Below, piece by piece: positions 44,001 to 56,714 of a stretch of DNA of 64,000 nt. Numbering within the stretch: the stretch's first letter is position 1; each line of letters starts with the position of its first letter. The position numbers were made by a program, and so were the translations under genes. Under the pieces are notes generated by a model, which had not been told where the DNA came from, ran no database searches, and saw only the letters and a program-made list of their open reading frames with translations. The stretch comes from Aphrocallistes beatrix (taxonomy: Eukaryota > Porifera > Hexactinellida > Sceptrulophora > Aphrocallistidae): NCBI GenBank assembly GCA_963281255.1, contig OY725496.1, forward strand, positions 3,511,723 to 3,575,722. The letters run 5' to 3'.

Positions 44001-47000
44001 TAATTAGTATTCAAGAGGGGACAGATTGTCTTAGAGAGTTTACTATACGGCGAGAGCAGATTCTTAGAAGCTCAAGACTTAGCTTAAAATATAGTTCTTT
44101 ACTTGAAAAAATAATATTTTTTGTCTTAGGATTTGAAGGTTAGTAAGTTACATATATAAGTACTGTAATATTTCTAAGCAAGTACTAGAAACGTTCCATA
44201 CCTTTCAAGTGGGTAAAGAGCCACCGGAATGGCTCTCCTGAATTCTTATTACTTAATTAAGATTAAATTACGCCAAAGAGCAAAAAGTTTGAAAATTGTA
44301 AAAAAGCCTTATTTTGGATAAAAAAAGCTGCTAATATTTGTAGTTGACTCACAACCTCCCAAAAGCCCCCTTTTGGAACTTTGTTTCGTCTAAAAAGCCC
44401 GATTCGTTCAATAATTTGGAAGTGGATTTTTTTGCAAAATTTTCAATTAAAATCCAATCAACAAGACTCAGCGAGTTTTGCGAGATCTACAATTTTCTCG
44501 TTTTTCTACCGCCAATCGACGTAGAATTGTTTTCTCTTTCAAATGATCAGGATATGAGGCCGTTTTGCGTTTATGGCGTTAAAATGAACCATAATTTTTG
44601 AATTCTATGTCGATTAGCGCGCAATAGAAATGAGAAGAACTGAAAACTCGCTGAGCTATGTTTAGAAACTTTAGAAGGATCGTAATTGGAAATTTTGCCA
44701 AAAATCCCACGCCTAAATTATTGAACAATAGGGGTATTTACGTGAAACAAAGCCCCAAATGGGCCTTTGGGGGATATTATGTGAGTCGACAACAAATGTT
44801 AACACCCTTTTTGTCCAAAATTGTGCTTTTTGGCAAATGAGGCAATTATCAAATTTTGTGCTCTTTGGCGAAATTTAACCTTAAAATTCAGCACAATGCA
44901 ATATATGTATAGTAAAGAAAATATTTTGGCGTACCTCTAGTTTTGATCTGCCCAATGAAAGAGCAACGTCACTAAACATGGTCTCAATAGCGAATATCAC
45001 TTGAGGTCCTCCGAACCCCCTGAATGCTGTATTAGTTGCTAAGTTCGTTTTACAGATGTGAGTCGTGACAAAAAAGTTAGGAATATAGTAAGCATTGTCT
45101 ACTTTGTACAGCGCAGAATCCATTACGGCAGCTGTAAAGTCGATGCAATATCCAGCGTTGCTATAGAGATCCACAGTCAATGCTTTGATGGATCCATCAT
45201 TTTGAAAGCCAACCTTATACTTAACTAGAAATGGATTCCTGCCTCCTATTGGAAAGAATATAGTAATAAAATATGATTGCTTAAATAATTTAGTTTATAT
45301 ACAGTATATATGTATAACTTTATCACAATATGTCTTAATTCCTTGAAGAGTGAAGTCGTACTGATCAAGGCATAAACTTCAGGGAGCCGCGGGTGCCAAA
45401 TACCATTGCTACCTTCACCATTGTTTAATAAATGCATACAAAATCAATAATAATTAAGATTTTTTAGAAAAATTTGTGATAATACACTGAATAGCGGTTA
45501 TAAGAACACAGGAAGTCAAGTGAATGTTCTAATATTCGGTATTTTCATAGCCTGGATATCAGCGAATCAATGTCCACCTGTACACATATATTGCCACATA
45601 ATTAATAAGCCTCTTTTGGCTCATGGAAATCATTTACTACGGTTCTGAAGTTATTTTGAAGCCAATACTCTGTGAAGTAAAAATATTTGTACAAAGATAT
45701 TTATACATGCTGACCCAGTAACAAGATTTTCATTGGGTTAAACCTTTGACTGTAGTAACATAATATAAAATATATGATGGAATTTTTTTATTATTGGATG
45801 CTCTCCAATAAGAATAGAGAAAGGACTTAAGTAATAAATTCTTCCCGCCCTCCCAAGAAATGGAATAATCTCAGTAATTTGTCTGAATTGGTCATTTTAG
45901 TGCTCTATTTGAGCCATATTATTCTGTGTCAATAGGTAATGAAGAAGGAGTACTGACCTGTGTACTTCATATCATCATTTCTATCCAACATAATGCGGAC
46001 AGGACGTCCCAGTTTGTGTGCAGCCACTGCAGTAGCAGCAGCCAATGTGCAACTTCTGGTAGCCTTACCACCAAAAGCCCCTCCCAATCTCTTGACGCTA
46101 CTGACTATTTTATTCCTCATTATACCGAGAGCCCGACTTATGAAGGAATTCACGTATTGCAATGATTGACTTGAAGAAATCACGCGGATACCTCCATCTT
46201 CACCTAGAAAGAGACTATTATGAAACATTTAAAAACTAGAAATGGAAATATGCAGCATACTGGAAGGTATCAAGAAATAAAGGGATTTGTAAACTGTTTT
46301 CTAATATTTAAAATTTAAGTGGAAATAAGCTTACCTGTAGGAGCGACAATACAACTATGTGTCTCCAAATAAAAATGTTCTTGCCCACCGATTCTCACTT
46401 CTCGAGTTAATGTCTTATCGCACTTCGAAAATTCAGCATCTGGGTCTCCTATTGATTAATCATAAAAATATAAAAATATTTTCTCTTTATTTCTTTAATT
46501 ATTGGTTAATCATCAATCCTTAAGTACCTCGTTTAACTTTACGATCATAAAAATCATAAAATGAATTAGCAGCAATTGCATCCTCTATCGTTACTATCAC
46601 AGGCAATTCTTCGTAACGAACTTTCACCAATTCGGCTCCCCTAGAAGCTAGCATTCGATCCTCTGCAACGACAAGTCCGATCAACCCTCCATAATAATTT
46701 ACCTGAAAGATTTAGAAAATGAAAGCAGATACTCCAATGTTCCCTTCACAATAATACAACGGGGAAAATGGGTCGATATATCAAAAGCATCGCAATAGAG
46801 AAGTTTAGATCAATTCTCTAATTTTCGTATGATTTGTAACACATTTAAAGGAAGGGAAACTGTCAAAACCAAACAACTCATAGTGTCGATAGACGGGTAG
46901 GTATCCACAAGTCCACTATTTGAAGTTTAAATTGGTTGCAGACCAATTTAAACTATAAAAATCAATTGAAATATTAGAACATGAAAACGAATATAAATCT

Positions 47001-50000
47001 TAATAAATTTTGAATAAGTGCATATTTGAATGAAATAATCACCTCGGATTCCGCGAATATTTCTTCTTGAAAGACCGCTCCTGTTGCATTAGATCCCCCT
47101 TCCGGTATATCTGCATATGAGATATAAGCAGTCACACCTTCTACAGCCAATGCTTCCTCCGCATCAACACTCAGAATTTTAGCGTGCACTTTCTGACTCA
47201 GGACTGGAGCTGCATACAACTCTCTCTCCAGCATAGGATAGTCATCTACAAACTTAGCAGTGCCGGTTGCTTGTGCATAAGCAGATTCGATCACGACAGG
47301 TCTTCCCACCGGATCGTCTTTAGGCATGTCGTCTGGTACTTTATCAAAACATTCAGTACTCTTGTTCAACGGTAAGGTAACGCCCCCTATTCCTGATATC
47401 TTGTCGGGAGGTAAAGAGCCCCACAGGGTCTGAGTTACGTATAAATAAAATTTTAAGTAAAAGCTACTGGCTAGCGTTTCTCTATACTCGAGCATGCCTT
47501 CGGGATGATCAGGGGATACATTAAATTCTTGTGAGAGACTGTCTAAGCCGATATTCACAATATCTTCATTCCACTGAAGACCTTTCAATGCATTAGATGT
47601 TTGAGATGCAAAGATTGGAGTCGGAGCCAGTCCACCGAATACGAGGCGGCAATCCTATCGTTGGATAATAAGTAATTTAAGCGAATCCTCAAATACCATG
47701 AACTACCCTGTATGTATGTAAATATATGGAATAAATCTATTATTACCTATTATTAAGTTTTACAAATTAATACAAGGGGTTTATGATAATATGCCGAAAA
47801 GTTATTTTATTAATAACTCCACTTACCTCAATTGTAGTGTCCTTGATACGCACGAAGAATGCGGTGTTCGTAACGGCCAGATCGAGAGTTCGCCTTCGAG
47901 CTTGCTTATAACATTTAAATAGTTCTCCTTCATTTGTCCACGGAAATACAAAAGATGCAATAATCTCATCAGGCTTAATAACCCCGCCATCTTTTTCGAA
48001 GAATTTCTGATCTATAGTTTCTGTACTCTCATGATTTTCAGAGCAAATTTTAATTTGGACATTTGCAGCAAGCAAAATGTTTTGTAGATCTCCGGCAAAC
48101 CCACTCACGCAGAGATTTCCAATCACAGAACCGACGTTTCGAACTTGATTAGAAGCCATATTAGGTAAAATTTCCATAATACTAGCAAGAACCTGTGTCT
48201 GAGACTTAGGCTTTTCTTTAATCAATTGTTTCATTTGCAGCTCAAGATCTGTGATCGTAACTGCAGCTCCTACATGCAGCCCTCCCTTCTTTGGAGCCAT
48301 CTCATTCAATACAGGTACCTAAGAAAAAAGAGTCATATGACACCTTTTGCAATTATCACAGCAATCAATATTTGAACGGAGAAAGGAGTAAGTATTTACA
48401 AAAGTCACACTGAAATCTTCTCGTAGTAGGGCACCTCTAAATTATTTGGTACCATCAATTGTGCAGCACAAGTGTGCGAAATGCGATTGTATATCATATT
48501 CAGGGATTATTCTAGTATAACTGAATATCCGGGCTATTCTATTCTATTCTATTCTATTCTCATAGCCCCTCTAATCTATGCATGTATTTGTGAAACTAAT
48601 ATCTTGAAAATAATATCAATAATAATTAAAATATTGAGAGCAAATTACCTGATATACACAGATATAGTCACTGACTCCTTCTAGAGTCACAACCGTACCA
48701 CCGCTCAATAGCTTGGCTTTAGGAAATCTCTTCTTGAGTTCAATTAGTTCTTGTAGTGTACTAGGGATGTACCACTTCAAGCGTTTTCCACTGAATTCCA
48801 AACTTTTTTCCTGTTTCTTCATAAATTGCGGGGGAAATATTATTTCTTGAGTTGGATCTAGAGTGGACTCCACTTTGGGGGTAACAACATCTTCTTTCGG
48901 TTTATCCGAATCTCCATTTTTTTTAACCTGACAGCATTCATCGCCAGCTCCACAAGCAAAGGTCTTGCACCCACTCAGTATAGAGCTGTACCCTGTGCAG
49001 CGGCAGAGATTCCCATCGAAAGCATCCTCTATCTCCTTCTCAGTTGGTTCTGGATTATTCCTCAGTAACGTGTACATGCTCATGACAATGCCTGGGGTGC
49101 AGAATCCACACTGAATACCGTTGCAGTCAGCGATCCGCTTTTGTACAGGATGCATTTTGGATACATTTCCCACACCTTAATTAAATTAAAATTAATGCAA
49201 GAAAATACCAATCCTATCAATATTATATCTAAGGTGTGCGTGTGTGTATCAGTGGAGTGTACCAGTTAAAAATTTTTAATTCGATCTTTCTTCAACTTTT
49301 TAATGCAGATTTGGTCCACTGAGTTATTTGCATAAACGCGATAATCAGTGGCGGCTCCAGATATTTTAATTTTGGGTGGTCAACTTAAATTCAACTGTCC
49401 TATTATTAGAAGACCAGCGTTAATGCAGGGGGCATAGCCAGGATTTTCAATTGGGAGTCCTGAGCGAGCGAAGCGAGCAAATAAGGGGGACATAACAAAG
49501 AGTTTTCATTTTATTCTAGCTGTAGAATTTCGGTGGTAGATTCCACAGGTGTTCTGGAAAACCGACTGGTGACACAGATGGTTTACATTTTGTGCTACTT
49601 TGTGATACCATTTAAACAGCCAAAGTCCAAATATTGTCACATTTTGATGAATATAAGTTTTCAAACCCCAGAACTGGTTATATTCATAGAAAAATATAAA
49701 GAATATATTTTGACATTTCAAGGTGTGCAACTGGGCACAGACAGACACTTTTACGCCCCAGCTGACGACCATAAATATTTTTGGATATCCACTCCAAGAT
49801 ATGAGTAAGATCTCAACGACTTATGTAGGGTATTTCACGATGTAGATTCCGATTTTCGCACTTTGAAAGGAATAATGTGAATTTTTTATGAGTTATTAAC
49901 ATAGTAATATATACACATTTTCACACCATTTGAAAATTTTTCATTTTAAGCTAAACGCGAGCTCTCAACGGCTAATATAGGGCATTTTAATATGAAGATT

Positions 50001-50560
50001 CCGATTTCGCATTTTCGCACTTTAAAGTTGTAATATGAATATTTTATGAGTTATTAACATATCAAGACACTTCCTGGAGCTGCACTATCGGTATGTCGCC
50101 TGACATTTTTTAGTATTTTTTTCCATGACTACATTTCGGAAAAAAAAGGATAAATATGAGACTAAAAGTACATACGTATGTAATATTATTCTATTTTTTC
50201 TCCAAGTTAGAATTCCTACTTAGTACTTCGCCAAAGAAGAATATTCCTACTTGGCACGAAGCGCTATCATTCGTAAATAATTGAGTTACCTTCGATTGTA
50301 ATGACACTCATTAAGTGAATCTTGCAGATCGAAGTAATACACGCATAGACAGTAAAATGTTTCACTCTTTTCGATTCGAAGTCATACTTTGAAAGCATGA
50401 CCGTGCAAGCACCGCAGCCTCCTTCACCGCACCCTAGCTTTGTACCTCTTAGTCCCAGTTTGTACCTCAAATAATGCAATAGCGTAACTTCAGGATCTGG
50501 ATCCTTCACAACGATTATGTTCCCGTTCACGGCGAATATTAGCTCATCATTCGTTGTCAT
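41072..50560 (-). CDS. XDH/AOX-like: Xanthine dehydrogenase/aldehyde oxidase-family molybdo-flavoenzyme
   Basis: Fourteen exons: 50560-50290, 49175-48649, 48318-47827, 47654-47043, 46702-46528, 46448-46335, 46203-45958, 45245-44935, 43978-43747, 43391-43090, 42937-42850, 42691-42449, 42324-42115, 41205-41072. All introns are GT-AG and the sum is 3957 nt, or 1318 residues plus stop; human XDH is about 1333. Two 2Fe-2S centres: Cys44/49/52/74 and Cys113/116/148/150. A diverged FAD domain follows, then the molybdopterin domain with FRGFGGPQ (887-894) and catalytic Glu1249 (KGIGEP). The residues equivalent to bovine Glu802 and Arg880 are Ala778 and Ser856, so substrate preference is probably not xanthine; text around '[10 protein letters not shown]' is aldehyde-oxidase-like. 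An acceptor one base before the ATG implies a 5' UTR intron. Confidence 0.93.
41426..42021 (-). mobile_element. Tc1-like element in the last intron of the XDH-family gene
   Basis: Begins CAGGGTGTAACAAAAGTCTT and ends with its reverse complement, flanked by TA. It shares AAAGTCTTGGCCGG with the element at 13218. The minus strand at 41810-41560 reads '[17 protein letters not shown]', resembling the transposase helix-turn-helix, then decays. Non-autonomous. Confidence 0.8.
44267..44874. mobile_element. TTAA-flanked MITE in an XDH-family gene intron
   Basis: TTAA occurs at 44263-44266 and 44875-44878. The inverted arms of about 100 bp begin ATTACGCCAAAGAGCA and end GTGCTCTTTGGCGAAAT. TTAA duplication is the mark of piggyBac-type elements. 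Two plus-strand open frames inside (44344-44601, 44658-44840) show no recognisable domain. Confidence 0.75.
49340..50070. repeat. Repeat debris in intron 1 of the XDH-family gene
   Basis: 49347 'CAGTGGCGGCTCCAGA' and 49427 'GCAGGGGGCATAGCCAGGAT' are typical transposon terminal-type sequences; 49465-49490 has GAGCGAGCGAAGCGAGC. 49800-50060 holds two loose units ('TAGGG..TTT....TGAAGATTCCGATTTCGC') resembling the 140-bp tandem unit at 2190-2885. Confidence 0.5.
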
Positions 50561-50774
50561 TCTGTAAAGAAAAAATGTAATAAGATATTTCAAATTAGTG
50601 TAAATTAACCAATTAAACCAGCTCAATTTAAGATTAAAGCTATGTATAATGATAAACAGTATTAAATTAGTCCCTGTTTAAATTTGAAATTCGAATATTT
50701 TCAATACAATTGTTTCAGAAGTGACACTTCATGTACCTAGACACCTTACCTTTATTTTCATTCTTTTATACTCT

Positions 50775-50990
50775 TCAATAATTGTCAGGTACCAACACGA
50801 CATGCTGATTAATCATGGACTTTTCTAATGTAAATGCCTTTTTTAACGGTCCGAATTTGTGCCCTAATGGGGTCAAAGCCTCCCCGTATCGGGTATAGAT
50901 ATCAGTTTGGGTCGTCCATCTATTAGGGGTCCCGATTACTTTCCTGATTATTTTAAAGTTGGCCACCGTCAGCTAGAAGCTTGTACAATA
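50775..50990 (-). other. Unrecognised short open frame
   Basis: Minus-strand frame LTVANFKIIRKVIGTPNRW... of about 65 residues ending at a stop, preceded by an acceptor-like CTTCTAG. It could be an exon of an unknown gene or a transposon fragment. I do not recognise it. Confidence 0.2.
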
Positions 50991-50999
50991 GTACACTAC

Positions 51000-51460
51000 T
51001 CAACGTCTATCGTATTATTGTGTAACTAATTTGCAATCGTTTATTTATTAATCAAATTATCCATACTCAACTCACTTGTCTCACAGAACTCAGCTCACTT
51101 GTCTCGAATTTAAACCAGGTAAAATATCTGTAAATTTTACCTTTGTAAGCTACTGTATTGTTTGAAGAATTAATGTACTGTTCTCTCCAAGTTATTCTTT
51201 TTATAAGCCTAGATATCTGTATCTCCCCCCAATGCCTATACAGTATAGAATTCCAAAGGTAGCTACCAACTTCATATAGAACCTATTCCACTCGCAATTT
51301 AATTGATATTTCCCATTATAACTTATTTGTTGTTAAATTTGAATTCAGTAGGTTAGTACCCGGAAATAGGTAACAAATAATATTAATATTTTAGTTTATT
51401 TATACTATATTACCATTCCTAATTGTCTAGTACCGTTTTGATAAATTGTTTGTAGATCAA
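51000..51460. other. Unassigned intergenic
   Basis: AT-rich sequence between the XDH-family 5' end and the TAA microsatellite. No gene, RNA or clear repeat is seen. It may include the promoter of the minus-strand XDH-family gene. Confidence 0.4.
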
Positions 51461-51468
51461 ATGCATAT

Positions 51469-51585
<117 letters not shown>

Positions 51586-51724
51586 TCTATATTAATATGT
51601 TCAAGTCGCTGTACAATTCAATAAAAGTAAGTGTATGTTATGCATGTACGTATGTATATGTATGTATGCTTGTAAGGTATGTATATGCGCTGAAATTAAT
51701 TTAATGAGTATTTAATTAATTGGC

Positions 51725-52450
51725 TGTGTCACTCAGGTCACCCAGAGTTTTGGAAGATTTGATAGTAGGATGTTCAAGGAGGATGGCGTTGGATGATCGT
51801 AGAGTACGATTGGATGTCTTAACCTGTATGAGCTGGATGATATAGTCCGGAGCAAGAGAATGGATGGCTTTGTAAGTTATGAGGAGGATTTCGAAGAGGA
51901 TGCGATGTTTAACAGGCAGCCAGTGGAGGTTAATAAGAAGAGGAGATGACGAGAAGGTGTGGGAGACATCGTAAATAAGTCTGGCTACACTGTTTAAAAA
52001 AGTTTATAGATTTATATACCCCCCGAATCCATGCTAATATGTTCCCAGGGGGTTCTCAATCTGGGTGAGGTGCTAAACCTACGCTGGGGCTAAGTTGACT
52101 AATTCATTGAAAAATGGCAAAGAATTATGAATTATTCGAATAATTCATAATTCAAGCATGAATTAGTCAATCATAAGCTAAGTTGACAAATTCATGAATT
52201 AATGAATTATGAATTATTCGAAAAATTCATTCATATAGTTCATGATATTTTCTTGTAAAAAACTTTCAATTTTGAAAAATTCTTCTCAGGCTTGATGAAT
52301 TATGAATTATGAATTATTCGAATTATTCGAATTATTCATTAATTCATGAATTAGTCAACTTAGCGCTGGGGTCGAGCTAAGAGAGATGAGGGGCAACCAT
52401 ACAAGAGGCTGTTACAGTAATCAAGACGAGATGAGCGTCTTATTTGTAGA
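51725..52450 (-). mobile_element. LINE reverse-transcriptase C-terminal fragment, interrupted
   Basis: On the minus strand, 52430-52375 encodes RLDYCNSLLYGCPSSLLARP. 51995-51725 encodes NSVARLIYDVSHTF, then LHWLPVKHRILFEILL, ITYKAIHSLAPDYI and a decaying tail. SRLDYCNSLLYG...NSAARLI...LHWLPV..RI.FKILL is the hallmark C-terminal segment of CR1/Jockey-type non-LTR reverse transcriptases. The two blocks are separated by a hAT-type MITE (52090-52363) and about 75 bp of extra sequence. The RT catalytic core lies outside or is lost. Confidence 0.85.
52090..52363. mobile_element. hAT-type MITE with 8-bp target duplication
   Basis: The termini CTAAGTTGACTAATTCAT are inverted (18 bp) and flanked by exact CGCTGGGG (52082-52089 and 52364-52371). 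The interior is built of further inverted 'GAATTATGAATTATTCGAAT' blocks and an internal copy of the terminus near 52171. The 8-bp duplication is characteristic of hAT elements. Confidence 0.9.
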
Positions 52451-52499
52451 CAGTTTACAAAACGCAACGTAATAGAAACTAATAATGTTTTTATAAACT

Positions 52500-54030
52500 G
52501 TTTATATACTCGTAGGTTTCCTCAAGTCGATCGCGATCTACTCAGTAAGCCTATGCGTTCGACCGGTAATTTTCTGATTCTGATAGAACCAAAATGTGGA
52601 CCGGTTGATTTGAAAAAATGAAATTTTCAATGGGATGTTACATTCCTGCGTTGCTATGGAAAATCATTGCTCTACTAGACTAAGTTGGAATCGCAGCATT
52701 TTGTGGGAAAGTCATAATGTTAAGGTATGAGAATGGTGAATGCAATTATTCATATGATCCTAAATTGGATGATATTGAGTTGATTTAACTTAATTAATAC
52801 ATTCGTTTTTACGATATCCAATATTTCTCTGTCCATTGAAAAACAAGTAAACTGAATAATTAAATGATTTGCACAAGAATAATTAATTAACGCTACACGT
52901 GTACCCTTATCTATAACAGAGAATATGAGGATGGTCAGATTACAAAAAGGATGATAATTTAATTCAGCAATAAGTTATAAGGTATTATCTTAGTATTGTG
53001 TCTGTACCACCTGCACCACGTGTGCCGCCCCTGATTATGCAGTCAAGAATTCGAGACGCTAATAGAGTAGAACATTCTGGCCTTGTGGTGTTCTTCCTGA
53101 TTGGTTTTTACAAGTACTTTAGTTGCAGCGTGGGCAGGTCATGGGAAATCGATTCACTTGAATCTTCCAAAATGTCACTAAATGAGACTTTCTTCTGAAG
53201 TGTTCCTGCTCAAATGAATTTAGAGCAATTGAGTGATCTTGACTTATTAGGGTAGTGAGTTTGGGGAATTAACTAGAGTACTTTAATAATCTTGATTAAG
53301 ATGATTTTCTCATAGCCTCTGACATTTAAAGGTATGTCATCTGGCCACCATTGCTTCATCTATAGCTTGCCCCTAAAAGAACGACTCTTCCCTAGGTGTA
53401 TAAAACAAGGTAATATTAGTATAGCTATCATTGATATATCAATAAACCATTGTTGTCTCGAGTTCTCATTAGCCTCAACATAATGCTTCACTTAAAAATA
53501 AAGTCAAACTTATAACCAATTATTTAGGTAATCAAACTGATCCCAATATTATCATTGTCTGAGCAGAATGCAAAATATATTCCATGTTCTTTTTCGATCT
53601 ATCTCTACAATATGGTATATCATTATAATAAGTATAATTTTTTTCTAAATTTGTAGACGAGATATCAGATAAAAAGTTTAACATACCAAGTTGACTTTGA
53701 ATGAGCCATGAGATTCGCTTACGTAGAGAAGCTACGTTCAGTTTATCTAAGTCTTTTGAGTCTTTTGTAATACGATATACGTATACGGTATATACTATAT
53801 AGGTCATTTCTTGGCTTTGGAAAATGAATACTGACTGGATTTAGTTAATCCAACAGATTTCCATACTTCTTTGTTTTTTGAAACCTAGTCTTTAAAATCA
53901 TTACAGCCTAAAACGGTCAACCACAGTTCCACGTGAAAACTATGCCTTACGCTCAGGATTAGTTGACTTAATACAAAGTAAATTATATTTATCACGAACC
54001 AAAATTTTCAGCTTCAGTTCTGATTTCATT
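52500..54030. other. Unassigned intergenic
   Basis: 52585-52670 is a partial, diverged match to the arm of the palindrome at 14296-15362 ('ATTTTCAATGGGATGTTACA', 'TTCCTGCGTTGCTATGG'). The rest shows no gene or recognised repeat; short open frames at 52998 and 53532 are not supported. Confidence 0.4.
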
Positions 54031-54032
54031 AA

Positions 54033-54482
54033 TGCAAGGCCGTAGCAACCGGTATGGCTGGTACGGCCATGGCCGTACCACTTTTACGGCCCTTACATCT
54101 TAATGATTTTGTATTTAATAAGTGAACCTAAATACCTAATAATCTGCTCCCATTTATATTATAGTTTCCTTGCTAAATTAGCTACTTGATATTTGTTACA
54201 TTGCAACTGTAAACATGGCCGAGTCTATTCCTGATTTTACAGATGTTCAAGATATAATTTAGGTAATATGTTGGAATAATTACAACATTTGTCACTAATA
54301 TTTACAAAAATGAACTATTGTTGCTTGATAAGAACTGCTGATATCGATATTTGAGCCTATAAGGTTCAAAATATTTGTGGCGGGCAAGCCCGCAAGACCC
54401 CATATGGTTGCTCGCTATGATCGGTCTGATCCACCGAGAATGGCCGTACCACTTTTCATGAGCTTGCTACGGCCCTGCATTA
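54033..54482. mobile_element. Inverted-repeat element with GGCCGTAGCAA ends
   Basis: Starts TAATGCAAGGCCGTAGCAAC and ends with GCTTGCTACGGCCCTGCATTA; subterminal 'ATGGCCGTACCACTTTT' occurs at both ends inverted. The interior near 54215 has a possible short coding start (MAESIPDFTDVQDII). Text at 54380-54410 (GGGCAAGCCCGCAAGACCCC) recurs loosely at 55498-55530, suggesting another copy there. Confidence 0.65.
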
Positions 54483-56700
54483 ATGTAACCGTAAAATGAC
54501 AATTCAGCGTATATACTTAGTAATGAACAATAAAGCGACGTATTAGTTCTCTAATATCCCCAAGCTCTGCGGACACGCAGTGTCTTCAAGCCGCGCAGCA
54601 CAAGCAAGCGAAGCGCGCTTGTATATGAAATAAAGAGATAAATTTGAAAAGGGCATGGGACAAGTACAAAACATGTTATTATATTCTATTTCTTCACCAA
54701 TGGCCTATTTACATTGTTTGTAGTTTTGCTAATGAGTATGCTCTCAATAGCTAATGAACATGCTCACAGTACTAGTGAGAATGCTCTCAGTACTTTTCAA
54801 TACCTCCGTTCATAAAATACAATTGGGTTCTCAACAATGGCAGAATCGATCCATGCACACATCCTCAAAAAATATGAACGAATAGAAGATTGGAAACCTA
54901 TACGGCTAGTTTTAGATACTACAGAGAAATTTATAATTTCCCATTGAAATAAATACAAAATTTTGACAATTCATATCAAGTAAAATACACGCATAGAGTG
55001 TAGGAATAAAAAACGGTTATTAGTCAATTTTCAATAATCAAACTTAATTTGTTTTGAATGAATTTAACCACTCTAATGCAATGTTGAAAAAGGGGAAATG
55101 AGGATTGGGGACCATTTTGGACAAATCGTATAATGGCTAATAGAAAATAATAGCCCCCGACAAATTATTGGTAGGGCCATGGCCTTACCAGCCTTCCCGG
55201 AGCCTACTTAACGAGCATGCTCTCTCGACTTTTCAATACCTCCATCAATTGGCTAATGATGCCCAAAAATTCTGTGCCGCTGTTTGAACCCATTGGGTTT
55301 TATTGCTACCACATACCTAGTGACAAAAACAGAGAATTATATAATCGTGAACAGTTTTTTATCTATTTTCTTTTCATTTCTCACAAAATTTTCAGTCATA
55401 TTATAGCACAAAAAATTTGTAGTAGAATGTGTTTGCTCCTGCCAAATTAATTCCTAGTCGTGATCTCTAAGTATAGAAAGTCCCAAAATTTTCTGGGGGG
55501 CAAGAACCATCAGACCCCCATTGGTCGCTCGCTTCTGTGCTCCTTTACGAATGATGAAGAGTCCAGGCTCTAGCCTCCCTAGAAAAAAATTCTAGTTTTG
55601 CCCCATTAAAATTATAAAATTTTAATATTTGATGGTGGGAAATTTTCTTTTTAGCTTGGGTTACTACAGGAGTTCTGACAAAGACCTGCTGGGCATATTT
55701 GCCTTCTCTGAGTGATAATTATCAATTAATCCTACCACTCAATCTGGATAGAAGATTGTTCATCTGACTGTTTGTGGAGTTCTAGCGTTCGAGAGTTCAG
55801 ATTTGGCGTCAGAATGAATCGGGGAACACGATTCAGAACTGAGTTCGCAGGCTTTTATTTATTCATACCTAATAGCTGGATGGTAGTTCAGACTGAGGCA
55901 CAACACCTACATTCATAATCTCTTAAGGGAGTGTAAGAGAGCCCCACCAGACAAGTGATTTCATTTCTATCAATTAAAGTTCGACTTATGCCAGCAACTT
56001 AGAATATCATCGAGGATGAAATCGCAATAGGACAGTTGAAACGATGCCAGGTTGTGACAGATTGAAACTAAATCTGAGAAACTGCTCAAGCTGTCTAACT
56101 CAATTCTGTCTAAAGTGGGTAAAACAGAACTCTCCGTGAAGTGGAATTCTCAGAGATTAGTTGTGTGATCGAGTGTCGGCAGGATGGATTAGGTGAGAAG
56201 CAGAATCCTGATCTAGGTATGTGATAGAGGCGAGTCGATGCGAGTAAGGTAATACTTCGTTTTCCAGTGTAACAGCATGGAGAGAGCCGCTAGGTTGTTT
56301 ACTTTCAGTCAAGTGTCTCTTATTAATTGATGAATGATTAACCAATCGGAATAATTCTTGTGTAATGACTTAAATTAGTCAGTCAAGCTCATTAGCATTG
56401 AATGGTTCTTTGGGGAGACAGTGGATTCCGTATAGATAGAGAGGGCATGAGAACTCTCTTTGAAATGTTCGAAATGGAATCAGAATTCATTTCATTAAAT
56501 GCAGTGCACATGAAGGAAGGACTATGAATTCCTTCAAACTTGATTTCTGAACAATTTTTACGAAAGTTTACCCAGCTAAATCATCGTCACCTCACAGAGT
56601 GGCATTTGCTTAGACATTGTGTGTCTGCAGAGAATAGACGTAATTGACCTGCGTTCTGTCTTAAGATACCACTCACGAATCTACCATCTTATATACTACA
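54483..56700. other. Repeat-rich unassigned interval
   Basis: 54564-54622 is a GC hairpin module (GACAC-gca-GTGTC). 54720-54800 and 55200-55245 contain repeated 'GCATGCTCTC' / 'AATGCTCTCAGTACTTTTCA' blocks. No gene is supported. Confidence 0.45.
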
Positions 56701-56714
56701 TGGAGAGTAGTGGA

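Noticed and set aside
44344..44840. Coding exons inside the XDH-family intron 8
   Set aside because: They lie within the TTAA-flanked inverted-repeat element, have no domain, and the flanking exons join in frame without them.
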